DNA from: Macrocystis pyrifera
Lineage: Eukaryota; Sar; Phaeophyceae; Laminariales; Laminariaceae
Direction: 5' to 3'
NCBI GenBank assembly: GCA_031763025.1
Contig: JASSKH010000002.1
Location: forward strand, 17,644,468-17,708,467
DNA length: 64,000 nucleotides
Shown here: positions 32,509-42,235 of the stretch, piece by piece
How the letters are laid out: each line of letters starts with the position of its first letter
How positions within the stretch are numbered: position 1 is the stretch's first letter
The notes under the pieces: generated by a model
Databases searched by the model: none
What the model was told of the DNA's origin: nothing
The model's input: only the letters and a program-made list of their open reading frames with translations
Program-made: the position numbers and the translations under genes

Positions 32509-33560
32509 AGGGCAGAGCAAGGGCTTGCCCTGCTGTTCCCTAGGTGTTAATATTTGATATAAGGTTGGACGGAGGTATTGAAATTCTCTCGCAACATAGA
32601 TATTTGCCATTAATAGGTAGCATTTTACTTGTTTAAAGATGCTGATGTTGCTGCTATTTATTGTTCCTCGCGTGGGTTTTCAGAAGAAGTGATAGCAGCA
32701 GGAGATACCAGCCAGGCTTAATACCAGGTATACAGTAGACGTTGACCACCCGACCCGAACTCTTGGGATGACCTGTGCTTGGATGCAAAAAAGGTACCGC
32801 GGGTTGTAGGAATGAAGAAGTCAGTACTATCACTGCTTTCGACCTGGTGTAGAAGGGTAGGTTGTATGTCGTCCTTCGATGTTGTACGCCGTTGTTATTG
32901 TCGCAATCGATCTTTTTGTAGTGGAAATAATTGTTCTGACTCTTTCAAGTCTGCCTAGGTCAACACTGTATTTGAATTATGAAGCAAATTTCATACAACT
33001 TCAGTCCGCCTGTCGGAAGCTATCAACATCGTGCCAGTAGTAGTAGGTCCCAGGTAATCTCGGCCAGTTGCCTGTGATCGCGACGACAGCGGCTACTTGT
33101 TGTGTGGTGGTGCTGTCTCTCTGTAGTCGCTCATGTATCTGCCGATGGCCAAAACTCTCGGCGGCCAAAGCTCAGGAGCAGAAGAAGTAGCAGCAGCTAG
33201 CCGCAAAAAAAATCTCCCCAGTTGGTGGCAGGCGGCAGCTAAGCTGCTACTCAGGAAGAGCTGCTGCTCTGGAGGAGCTGCTGCTCTGGAGGAGCTGCTG
33301 CTCTGGAGCAGCAGCTGCACAGCAGCTAGCTACTTGTTGTGGTGATGTTGCTGTCTCTCTCTGTCGCTTAGGCATCAGATTTTGTTGTCGCGACAACCTG
33401 AAGAAGCGGCCAAAGCTTTTCGGCGGCCAAAGCTCATCAGCAGCTTCTGAAGCAGCAGCAACAAGCTAGCTGCAAAACAAAATCTCCGCAGTCAGCGGCA
33501 GGCAGCAGCTGAGCCGCTGCTCAACAGCTGCTGCTCAGGAGCAGCAACGCAAAAGTTCAA
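32508..33560 (+). repeat. Hairpin-headed repeat, type I, copy 2
   Basis: Same order of blocks as 14,703-15,770, with indels in the AGCTGCTGCTC tail. It lies between the two type II segments, so three hairpin-headed units follow one another in the same orientation from 28 to 36 kb. Confidence 0.9.
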
Positions 33561-33860
33561 AGCATTCGGCGGTCAAAGCTCTTAGCTGTGCTGCTGCCGC
33601 CTCGTGACTCATGACTCGTGACATCGCAATTTTTCGAGTGTTTACAACATCATTAACAGCAGACCATCCATTTGGCATGCTGTCCGTCGCGGTGTACGCT
33701 AACAGATAAATGTATCCTGGGCGCGTTAGTTTGTCTCAACTGCTGCCCCACTTTGTCGGGTGCACTGCTGTGTTGTGTACCGATGCGCGTGTCCGCGCTG
33801 TGGATCGCTGCGTGCTGCTCATCGCGTTGGTGTATTGCCAAACAAAATATAATATTGTCG
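33560..33860. other. Unique spacer
   Basis: Short overlapping frames on both strands (33,653-33,932). Nothing recognised. Confidence 0.4.
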
Positions 33861-36214
33861 GGCAGGGCAAGGGTTGCCCTGTTGTTCCCTAGATGTTACC
33901 ATATAATAAAAAAAGGTTGGGCAGAGGTATGAAAATTCTCTCGCGACGTCGATATTTGCCACGTAGAATATTACTTGTTTGAAGATGCTGCAGTTGCCGC
34001 TATTTCCAAGCAAAAAACCGAAACATAACATCACAGTTGCATCGCGCAGATTGCGATGACCTCGACGTGTCGCGAGCACAGCCATACCAAATAAGACGCC
34101 GCAGTGAAATCCAATGACAAAAGGCATACAAGTTGACTTTTCGCCAATGATCGTTACGTACATGCACCCCGTAAACAACACTCTGTCGACCGAACAGTTA
34201 ACATAAATGTAGCTGCGCAGAACTCGAAAGGCTGGACGCGCCGTGCAACATTGCTGCAAAATGCGTTCTAGCAAAAAGACGGAAACAAGAAGGCAGGCAG
34301 TCCGAATCGAGAAGCAGTATCACACAAAAAAATCAAAACGTTTCAACACACATGTATGTGAAGAACACGTGGGACGCTCAAGGCGGCGGTACGTAGGAGT
34401 CGAGTCGGCAAAGCACAGCTGCGCTCCCCACGTCGCAGTGGCCAGGACTTCGGTAAGGCGGAGGCGTGGTGGGTCCTTCTCTAGTCGCCTCGATTATCCC
34501 CGCGCGTTCTTGGCTTGCGCGCTCATGGTAGCTAGCACTACGGTATGGTGTCGTTTGTGCCTGGGGAACAGGCAAGGTCATAGACTTTCGAAGGTAGACA
34601 TACATACGCTGGAAACCATGATACCAGACGTAGTCGAAATCGTCGCAAGACGTGGTACTCTCCCCGAGTATACAATCGTACTTCAACCATCGCCCTCTCG
34701 AACGCAACTGGGTCACGAAATGGTTCGGAATGGAGTAGATGACAGCTACGAGGCAGTACTCAACGCCTATCATCAAAATGGGTGACGGTGCCGGCGGCGC
34801 TCCGGCGTCCTCGTAGATGTCTACACGTGCAGACGCGAAGAAAACGCGATCTGGGGCGTTGTCCGCACTCCCAGCAAGAGTCGACCACATGGATGTGCTG
34901 ATGTGCCGGGCGCAGCTTCTCGTCGCAGGGGGGGCACGGAGCGGTCAGGAACAAGGCATTGACTGCATCCTGGAGTGACTGGGGTGGTCCGTGCGGAATC
35001 AAGACTGGTGCGGGATCTCGCCATCGTGCACATTGGGATGTGGTTACCTCGATATGGCCATGGTCCTCGACATGGCAATCGGTAGTGTAGTTGCCAGTTG
35101 AATCCGAGAGCCGTCCGAGTGTACATGATACGAGCATGCCGTTCCACGACGTCACCTGGCCATCCGCTGTTGGGGTGGAGTTGATCATCTCGCCGAAGGG
35201 TGATACAGAGAGGTCTGATCGAGACCCCGGCCGCTAAGCGGCAGCACCGTTGTTGACGTGGGCCGTTATCGTTCTAATGATAATGTAAGTATCAAGAAAA
35301 GCACGTAGGAAGCACGTACGTATTCGTACCATAGAATTTCCGCGTTTTTCTTACGGTTTTGGTACTATAAAATTTGGTTTCGGCACTATAAGAAGTGGGT
35401 ACCGTAGGTTGCAGGTATCGAGAAGTCAGTATAACTGCAGTCTTGTTTCGACCAGCAGTGTAGGGTGTTAGAAGGGTAGGTTGTCTGTCGTCCAACGATT
35501 TTGAGGCGCTTCAGTCGATTTTCGTCCGCCTCAATGCCGGTCGAGCAACGTTTGCGCAGCAAGATATAGGCGGTGTGCATGGTGTGGAGGCAAAGGACGA
35601 CCGCAGGATCTATACTGCTACTACTACTGCTGCGCTCTCAAGTGGTTGCAGGGGGCACCTTGCTACTACTGTGACGCAGCTTTTGGGTCCACTATATACG
35701 TGAATGAAATTTTGACGAGCTTGTTGATCCAAAATACCAACCGCGCAGCTCGAACAACAGCAGAGACGGCGGTGCGTGGTGGTGGCGCAGGCAAACGGTG
35801 GCGACAGCAGGCACATGCGTACTGCTGTCCTCTCGATTGGCTGTGAGAATTGCACCGCTGCTCAGAACAACAGCAGAGGAGTACAGCAGTTTTTTTTTTC
35901 TGGTGGCGGTTGTTGATCGTTGGGCGGTTGTTGATCGTTGTGGTCGGTGTGGTTTGGAGTCGGGATGTCATTCATGCTGTACATGCGCCCGTGCCCCCAG
36001 CTCTGCCTACTATCCGTGCTCGGTGCTGCATCGTAGGCTCCGATACAGTAGGCTCCGATACATGCAACTCGTCATAAATTACACCCCGCAGATGCCAACG
36101 TGCGCGCATGATTTTGCCCGCTGCTGCTGGAGGATGAGTAGTTTTGTCTGGTGGCAGTTGGTCGTTGATCGTTGTGGTGGGCGTGGTCGGGAGTCAGGAT
36201 ACATACATGGGTAC
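33860..36214 (+). repeat. Hairpin-headed repeat, type II, copy 2 (2.36 kb)
   Basis: Second copy of 28,128-30,490. Differences are small indels and substitutions, such as loss of about 20 bp near 34,945 and a doubled GTAGGCTCCGATACA at 36,033-36,062. Its right end abuts copy B of the bidirectional repeat. Confidence 0.93.
34378..35188 (-). pseudogene. USP-fold-like element protein, copy 2
   Basis: Same two frames as copy 1: 34,760-35,188 with CPPCDEKLRPAHQHIHVV, and 34,378-34,890 with YCLVAVIYSIPNHFVTQLRS and GRWLKYDCILGES. The second frame stays open further upstream than in copy 1 (170 codons). Substitutions between the copies include conservative ones (MVDSS/VVDSC). A Ser/Arg-rich tail follows. 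Function in this element is unknown. Confidence 0.4.
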
Positions 36215-36612
36215 ATAGAACTACTTATAGATATCTCGATCTCTGAGCGTGCTCGGTTGGTACATCCCTGGCCTCTCAGAGCTCCCACTTGGAAATCGCC
36301 TCCTTTTATTACTTGCCGGACCTTTCCAGCGGGTCTTTGTTTTCTCCATTGCTCTTCTTTCGTTTCGTGTGCGTGCGTGTACTCCGAGCACGTTTGCGCG
36401 CGCGAACCCGGTACAGTCGCGGGTGTCAGCCGGTGCTGGCTGGTGGAGGGGGAGTTGCAAGGAGCGCGGTCGACGCTTTCGTGCCTAGGCGTCGCTTGTA
36501 CCTCGAGACACGAGGGATACATCAATAGGCTCTGTCTGGCCTCCATTTGTGATTTTTGATAGAGTACGTACGAGTATTTAAGGGTCGTTCGGAACTGTAA
36601 GATAATATTCAA
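36079..36612 (-). CDS. ORF2 of bidirectional repeat, copy B
   Basis: The minus frame begins upstream of the family start. The family start MEARQSLLMYPSCLE is at 36,546, followed by TPATVPGSRAQTCSEYTHAH and ETKEEQW. After that the frame differs from copies C and F because of indels, so the common C-terminal RRRFPSGSSERPGM is lost from this frame. Pro/Ser/Glu/Lys-rich, no recognised fold, probably disordered. Confidence 0.35.
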   Translation of the reverse strand: MNIILQFRTTLKYSYVLYQKSQMEARQSLLMYPSCLEVQATPRHESVDRAPCNSPSTSQHRLTPATVPGSRAQTCSEYTHAHETKEEQWRKQRPAGKVRQVIKGGDFQVGALRGQGCTNRARSEIEISISSSMYPCMYPDSRPRPPQRSTTNCHQTKLLILQQQRAKSCAHVGICGV

Positions 36613-37384
36613 GCGGTGCTTATTTTGCGACCGGGCTGAAAGTCACAAGAGGGAGGTACCCCGAATGAGTACCAACATCGTCGAGCTTGCGTCGAGGTCC
36701 ACGGTGAGCACCGGGCTTCACGCGAGGCGGGCGACGGGGCTCACTGTGGAAGAGAGGGAGGAAAGCTTTACCCGCACTGAATCGGTGGCGAGATGGTCGC
36801 GAGAGGGGCGGGCGGCGTACGAGGCTGAGAGAGAAGCTCTGCTGCTCGATTTTTACTTTTTTCTTTTTTTCTTTGTGACCGATGTACGGTGTTCCAATTA
36901 AGTAGTAAATTATTACACGAAAGGGGACGGGGATTTTATTTCTTTCGGAAATTTTCGGTTTCATTTTCATTGTTTTTGCCACAGCAGTTGCTGTGCCGTG
37001 CTGTGCTTTTATCCTTTTTTACATACGAGTACAAACACAGAGCATATCAAAAGAATAAAATAAGTACCCTACCTGGGGTATGTACGTATGTACGACATGT
37101 GAGCGAGCGTAGCGGAAAACCGCCCGCGACGCGAACCTAATGTACGTACGTACGACATCCGCGACGTGAAGCTTATGTCGCATTCGAGCAGCTTTCTCCT
37201 AAAGCATGGCGGCGGGACTCTTGGCATTATCAAGTCGCCAGTTTGCAACTACAAACATTAAAAAAACTATATCATTCAATCGTGAACAAACTTCTGTCCG
37301 CATCGCATAATTTTATGTACTTTTTCATCCTGAGCGAGCGTAACGGGCGGCGTAGGCCGCCCGCGGAGCGAAGCGCCTTGTAGA
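36216..37384 (-). repeat. Bidirectional two-ORF repeat, copy B
   Basis: Complete copy in inverted orientation relative to A. It runs from ACTACTTATAGATATCTCGA at the ORF2 end to GCGCCTTGTAG at the GC-hairpin end. The hairpin CGGGCGGC/GCCGCCCG (37,344-37,363) lies 20 bp inside that end. Copy C follows after about 4 bp, head to tail. Confidence 0.9.
36665..36901 (+). CDS. ORF1 of bidirectional repeat, copy B
   Basis: 78 codons from the family start MSTNIVEL. It reads STVSTGLHARRATGLTVEER, then ESFTRTESVARWSREGRAAY and EAEREALL, then a Phe-rich tail from a T-run. Copy C is 93% or more identical over the first 60 residues. The high Arg/Glu content suggests a helical, charged peptide. No family is recognised. 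It faces away from ORF2 across about 120 bp that contain GAGTATTTAAGGGTCG. Confidence 0.45.
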   Translation: MSTNIVELASRSTVSTGLHARRATGLTVEEREESFTRTESVARWSREGRAAYEAEREALLLDFYFFLFFFVTDVRCSN

Positions 37385-37742
37385 CATACTTAATTAGATC
37401 TCGATCTCTGAGCGTGCTCGGTTGGCACATCCCTGGCCTCTCAGAGCTCCCACTTGGGAATCGCCTCCTTTCATTACTTGCCGGACCGTTCCAGCGAGTC
37501 TTTGTTTTCTCCATTTCTCGTCGTATTTTCAGTCCTTCTTTCCTTTTTTCTTCTTTCGTTTCGTGTGCGTGCGTGTACTCCGAGCACGGTTGCGCGGGCG
37601 AACCCGGCACCGTCGCGGGTGTCAGCGGATGCTGGCAAGTAGAGGGGGAGTTGCAAGGAGCGCGGTCGCCGCTTTCGTGCCTAGGCGTCGCGTGTGCCTC
37701 GAGACACGAGGGATGCATCAATAGGCTCTGTCTGGCCTCCAT
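37272..37742 (-). CDS. ORF2 of bidirectional repeat, copy C
   Basis: 156 codons and the longest ORF2. It starts MEARQSLLMHPSCLEAHATP, then TPATVPGSPAQPCSEYTHAH, ETKEEKRKEGLKIRREMEKT and RRRFPSGSSERPGM, and continues past the element end into copy B's hairpin end. Relative to F it has many amino-acid changes, so constraint is not obvious. Pro-rich then Lys/Glu-rich. Function is unknown. Confidence 0.4.
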   Translation of the reverse strand: MEARQSLLMHPSCLEAHATPRHESGDRAPCNSPSTCQHPLTPATVPGSPAQPCSEYTHAHETKEEKRKEGLKIRREMEKTKTRWNGPASNERRRFPSGSSERPGMCQPSTLRDRDLIKYVYKALRSAGGLRRPLRSLRMKKYIKLCDADRSLFTIE

Positions 37743-38545
37743 TTATGTTTTGGATAGAGTACGTACGAGTATTTAAGGGTCGTTCGGGATTGTAAGATAA
37801 TATTCAAGCGGTGCTTATTTTCGCGACCGGGCTGAGAGTCCCAAGAGGGAGGTACCCCGAATGAGCACTAACATTGTCGAGCTTGTGTCGAGGTCCACGG
37901 TGAGCACCGGGCTTCACGCGAGGCGGGCGACGGGGCTCACTGCGGAAGAGAGGGAGGAAAGCTTTATCCGGACTGAATCGGTGGTGAGATGGTCGCGAGA
38001 GGGGCGGGCGGCGTACGAGGCTGAGAGAGAAGCTCTGCTGTAAGATTTTTTTTTTTTTCCATCATTTTTTTTTTTTTACTGGTGTAAGGTGTTCCACTCA
38101 GGTAGTAAATTATTACACGAAAGGGGACGGGAATTTTGTTCTTTTAGGAATTTTCGGTTTCATTTTCAATGTTTTTGCCACAGCAGTTGCTGTGCCGTTC
38201 TGCGTTTTATCTTTCGTACATACGAGTACACAGACACAGAGCATATCGAAAGAAGAAAATAAGTACCCTACTTGGGGTATGTACGTATGTACGACGTGTG
38301 ATCGGGCGTAGTGCAAAACCGCCCGCGGTCCGAAGCATATGTGGCGTCCGAGCTGTTTTCTCCTGAAGCATGGCGGCAAGACTCTTGGCATTATCAAGTC
38401 GCCAGTTTGCAGCTAACTACAGGGGCCATAAAAACACAATATTCAATCATGGACCTCTGTCCGCTTCGCATAATTTGATGTTTCCTTCCTGAGCGAGCGT
38501 AGCGGGCGGCGTAGGCCGCCCGCGGAGCGAAGCGCCTTGTAGATA
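37388..38545 (-). repeat. Bidirectional two-ORF repeat, copy C
   Basis: Complete copy in tandem with B. The hairpin GCGGGCGGC/GCCGCCCGC (38,502-38,523, 4-base loop GTAG) is perfect here. The ends read TAGATCTCGATCTCTGAGCG and GCGAAGCGCCTTGTAG. Confidence 0.92.
37861..38043 (+). CDS. ORF1 of bidirectional repeat, copy C
   Basis: 60 codons, MSTNIVELVSRSTVSTGL to EAEREALL, then TAA. It ends before the T-run that extends the frame in copy B, so about 60 residues is the likely native length. It differs from B at four positions (A to V, V to A, T to I, A to V). Confidence 0.45.
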   Translation: MSTNIVELVSRSTVSTGLHARRATGLTAEEREESFIRTESVVRWSREGRAAYEAEREALL

Positions 38546-39085
38546 CATACATACGCCCGCACCCCAAGCTCTTCCTATTTATCCTCGATGATGCATCGCA
38601 GGCTCCGACACTTGCAACTACTACAACAGGTACAACAGTAGCCAAGAGTACACCCTGGATGTGTCACCTCACGCAGTTTTGCCTGGTGGCAGTTAGTTGG
38701 TTGTTGATCGGTGGGCGTGTTCGGGAGTCGGGTTACACACACATGCCCCCGCACACCAAGCTCTGCCTATCTATCCTCGATGACGCGTCGTAGGCTCCAA
38801 CACTTGCAACTACAGGTACAGTAGCCAATAATACACTGCGGGTGTGCACCTCACGCGCTGGTTGGGCCTGTTACTATGCTGCTGGGCAACAGCAGGTGCC
38901 GGTTGTTGTTGGTCGTCGTCGTCGTGGGTGTGGACGGGAGTCGGGATGCATACATGCGCCCGCACCCCAAACTCTACCTATCCATCCTCCGTGATGCATA
39001 TCACAGGCCCCGATACAAGCCATCCATAGTATACTACTGTGGATGTGCCACCTCACGCGCATGTGGTTTGCCTGTTGCTGCTGCT
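38545..39085 (+). repeat. About 200-bp satellite, three tandem units
   Basis: Units at about 38,545-38,735, 38,736-38,940 and 38,941-39,085. Each has CATGCGCCCGCACCCCAAGC or a variant, CTATCCTCGATGATGC, GGCTCCGACACTTGCAACTA, a CACCTCACGCG block and GGGAGTCGGG. Isolated units lie at 30,185-30,360, 30,417-30,490, 35,890-36,075 and 36,145-36,214 inside the type II segments. Confidence 0.85.
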
Positions 39086-39318
39086 GCTGGGCGGCATGGC
39101 CGCAGCGATGTACGACAGCCTGCTTGTTGTACTCGTAGCACGCTCAATACGATATCTGTGCTCAGCAGCAGTTGTAACGGCACATTGGCCAATCACGGCC
39201 ATTTTGCAAGTCATACGGTAAGTCATAGCTCTGCTTTAATTGGTGCAAGCTTGAAAAGTCTAGTCGGTTTTTACGTTGTTTTTTGCTTGCAAATGTCCCT
39301 TGGCCCAGTGGCTGTCTC
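39085..39318. other. No gene seen
   Basis: Short unique spacer. A plus frame (38,876-39,628) runs across from the satellite into copy D and joins unrelated repeats, so I do not treat it as a gene. Confidence 0.4.
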
Positions 39319-40350
39319 CTCTCACGTAATAATTTTCTGCCTGATTGGAACACGTTCCCACCGGTCAGAAAGAAAAAAAAAAAAAAACGAACAGCAGAGC
39401 TTCCCTCTTAGCCTTGTACGCCGCCCGCCCGTCTCGCGACCACCTCACCACCGATTGGGTCCGGACAAAGTTTTCCTCCCTGTCTGCCACAGTGAGCGTC
39501 GTCGCCCGCCTCGCGTGAAGCCCGGTGCTCACCGTAGTCCTTCTTCGCCACTTCGACAAAGTTGGTGCTCAAACTGCATTGAAGTCTCTTTGAAGTTTAG
39601 TTTTGTCGCAAAAATAAATACCGCTTAAATATTATTTCGCATATCAAAACGACCCTTATATCTCGTATATGGTGCAAGCGGAGCCTCACAAGGAGGCCAG
39701 AGCCCATTCGTACTTCCTGCGTGTCTCGAGACACACGCGACGCCTAGCCATGCAAACGGCGACGGCGCTCCTCGCAACACCCCCTCTGCCTGCCAGCACC
39801 CGCTGACACCCGCGGCGGCGCCGGGCTCGCCCGCGGTACCGTGTTCTGACTACACGCACGCGCACGAAACGAAATAAAATGGCTTCAGACTATATACAAG
39901 CAACGCTTGACTCGTACCTGGTACGTTCGTTTGAACACGAGTATACAGTACAAGAAGGCGCTTCTATTGACGAAAGTAGTGTTTGTTCGAAAATATAAGC
40001 TGTACCGGGACATTGTTTTTTGCCAGAAAACGTTATACCTTGACAGAAAATATCATATGACTTGGGTTTGGTGTGCCCTGATCACCTCGTTTTACTTTTT
40101 GTACCGTAAAATGGCAAAAATACGACGGTGCACCGTTTTTGGCATTTTTGCAAGTGAGACGGACGGACATGGATGTTTCGCCAAAAAACGGTATACCTTG
40201 ACATAAAATACAATCTTACTTGGGTTGAGTGTACCCTGATGGCCTGGTTAGAGTTTTTCGTACCGTAAACTGGCAAAAAAGCGCTGGTGTACCGTTTTTT
40301 GTCATTTTTTCCGTTAGGACAGGAAATTAATTTTGCTTGGTAAACCCTAG
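39318..40350 (+). repeat. Bidirectional repeat copy D joined to repeat Q
   Basis: 39,318-39,880 is a partial bidirectional repeat in A's orientation that stops after the GCGCACGAAACGAAA of ORF2. It continues into repeat Q (39,880-40,350), made of two units of about 165 bp with CCTTGACAGAAAATA or CCTTGACATAAAATA, CTTGGGTTNGGTGTRCCCTG and TTTTTSGTACCGTAAA. Copy E has the same junction, 1,680 bp downstream. Confidence 0.85.
39365..39559 (-). CDS. ORF1 of bidirectional repeat, copy D
   Basis: 64 codons: TTVSTGLHARRATTLTVADR, ENFVRTQSVVRWSRDGRAAY, KAKREALL, Phe tail. The first residues differ from MSTNIVEL because of an upstream frame change. It agrees with B and C over the core. Confidence 0.35.
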   Translation of the reverse strand: MSKWRRRTTVSTGLHARRATTLTVADREENFVRTQSVVRWSRDGRAAYKAKREALLFVFFFFSF

Positions 40351-41005
40351 GGAAATCAATCAGCAGCAGAGGAGTTGAAAAGACGATATCATAGATACCT
40401 GGTAGACGTTATCCACAATGAATACCTGTACAACCATTACTAATAGTTGTATGATCGCGCTCGCTACTACTACTGCTACTGCCGTGCTTCGTACAACAAT
40501 AGAACAGCAGAATAATATCATACACTGACTGCAGCATGCCATATGGGTATATCTACTGAATGAACCCTTTGTGGAGACAACGCTACCGCTACTACTTCGT
40601 ATAATACTTAATGAGTAGAATATGACGTAATAATGTGACTGACTGGCAATTTACGGACGATAGTCGGATGGATACTCTGTACTCTGTTGTAATTTGGCTG
40701 TTTTACGACCGATGGATATCGATCTCCGGCAGAGGCGGCGCGGACAGCTGTTGTTAGGCTGATCCGTAATTTGTTCTGCGCAATGTCGTTGCCCATCTGC
40801 ACTTTGGCTCGCTCATCGTTTAAAAGCTTGAATATACCGACATACTTCAAGTGACCAACGTTAAAACTCATGCTGCGGCGAAGCCCCGTTTGCTATGTGC
40901 AGGATCTCACACTGGGATCCACGTGCAGTGAAACTAACTGCACGCTGTGGGCTATTCGTATGAACACGTACGAAAAAGCACGGAAAGAAAAAACATCCCC
41001 GTCCC
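40350..41005. other. No gene seen
   Basis: Spacer between copies D and E, with a CTACTACTACTGCTACTGC microsatellite (40,465-40,485) and one TACCTGGTA (40,396-40,404). The minus frame 40,608-40,871 is unrecognised. Confidence 0.4.
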
Positions 41006-41875
41006 CTCTCATGTAAGTTGTTTCTGCCTGATTGAAACACCTTGCACCGGTCAAAAAGAAGAAAGCCGAACAGCAGAGCTTCCCTCTTAGCCTCGTACGC
41101 CGCCCGCCCGTCTCGCGACCACCTCACCACCGATTCGGTCCGGGTGTGAAGCATTCCTCCCTCTCTGCCACAGTGAGCCCCGTGGCCCGCCACACGCGAA
41201 GCTCGGTGCTCACCGTGGCCTTTGCTCGCCAGCTCGACAAAGTTGGTGCTCAGACTGCATAGCGCTCTCTTCAACTTTAGTTTGGTCGCGAGAATAAGCA
41301 CCGCTTGATTATCATTTTACATGTCAAAATGACCCTTGCATCTCGTATATGGTACAAGCGGAGCCTAACAAGGAGGCCGGACAGAGCACATTCGTGCTTC
41401 CCACGTGTCTCGAGGCACACGCGACGCCTAGCTACGAAAACGGCGACCGCGCTCATTGCAACCCCCCCTCTACCCGCCAGCACCCGTCGACGCCCGCGAC
41501 GGCGCTGGGCTCGTCCGCGGTGCCGTGCTCTGACTACACGCACGCGCAGGAAACGACAGAAAAAATCCTCAGCATGTAAGCTACGCTTGACTCGTACCTG
41601 GTACGTTCGTATGAACACGAGTACAAGAAGGCGCTTGTATTCACGGACACGGTCTTTGTTCATAACTATAAGCTATCCCGGGACATTGCTTTTTTACCAG
41701 AAAACCGTAGACCTTGACAGAAAAATTCACCTTCCTTGGGTTGGGTGTACCCTGATTTCCTGGTTTGAGTTTTTTGTACCGTACACCGGCAAAAAATCAC
41801 ATGTGCACCGTTTTTAGTCGTTTTGTCTGTTAGGACAAGGAAATAATTTTGCTTCAAGGTAAACCTCGGGAACTG
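41005..41875 (+). repeat. Bidirectional repeat copy E joined to repeat Q
   Basis: Same structure as copy D, with one Q unit instead of two. The ORF2 frame 41,349-41,579 reads PTCLEAHATPSYENGDRAHC and CSDYTHAQETTEKILSM, then stops. The ORF1 frame (minus, 40,861-41,301) holds RTESVVRWSRDGRAAYEAKR, but its N-terminal half is in another frame. Confidence 0.85.
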
Positions 41876-42235
41876 TGGCATTAGTGTGGGATCACTACCA
41901 GAATAATAGCGAAGAGGGTACCGGCGAGACTACTGCGGCATTAGTGTGGGTGTTCATGCTGAACGGATGGCTCGCGGCGGTCAAATCAATGTTGGCGTAA
42001 ACGTATGTACACAAAAGTTGCGTGAGGTCGAGGTTCTGGCATACTACTTGAGCTCTCGTTAAGCTTGTTTCAGAATAATACTTTGTGACCGGCGAGAAAA
42101 ATACTGCACAATGTCATCCTTGGCATACCAGTTACAGTTTAATTTTATGTACATACACAAGGAACATGTGTTTCCCGAAAAAAAAAAAAAATGTTTCTTG
42201 GCGCTCAGGGTAAAATAATGGTTTCACAGAGGCTC
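41875..42235. other. No gene seen
   Basis: Unique spacer; GCATTAGTGTGGG occurs twice (about 41,879 and 41,939) as part of a 60-bp local duplication. Poly-A at 42,178-42,191. Confidence 0.4.

Noticed and set aside
35798-36559. 253-codon plus-strand frame
   Set aside because: It joins the end of the type II segment to copy B of the bidirectional repeat across their boundary and is antisense to ORF2. Accidental.
38876-39628. 250-codon plus-strand frame
   Set aside because: It runs from the 200-bp satellite through a spacer into copy D, antisense to ORF1. The joined parts are unrelated.
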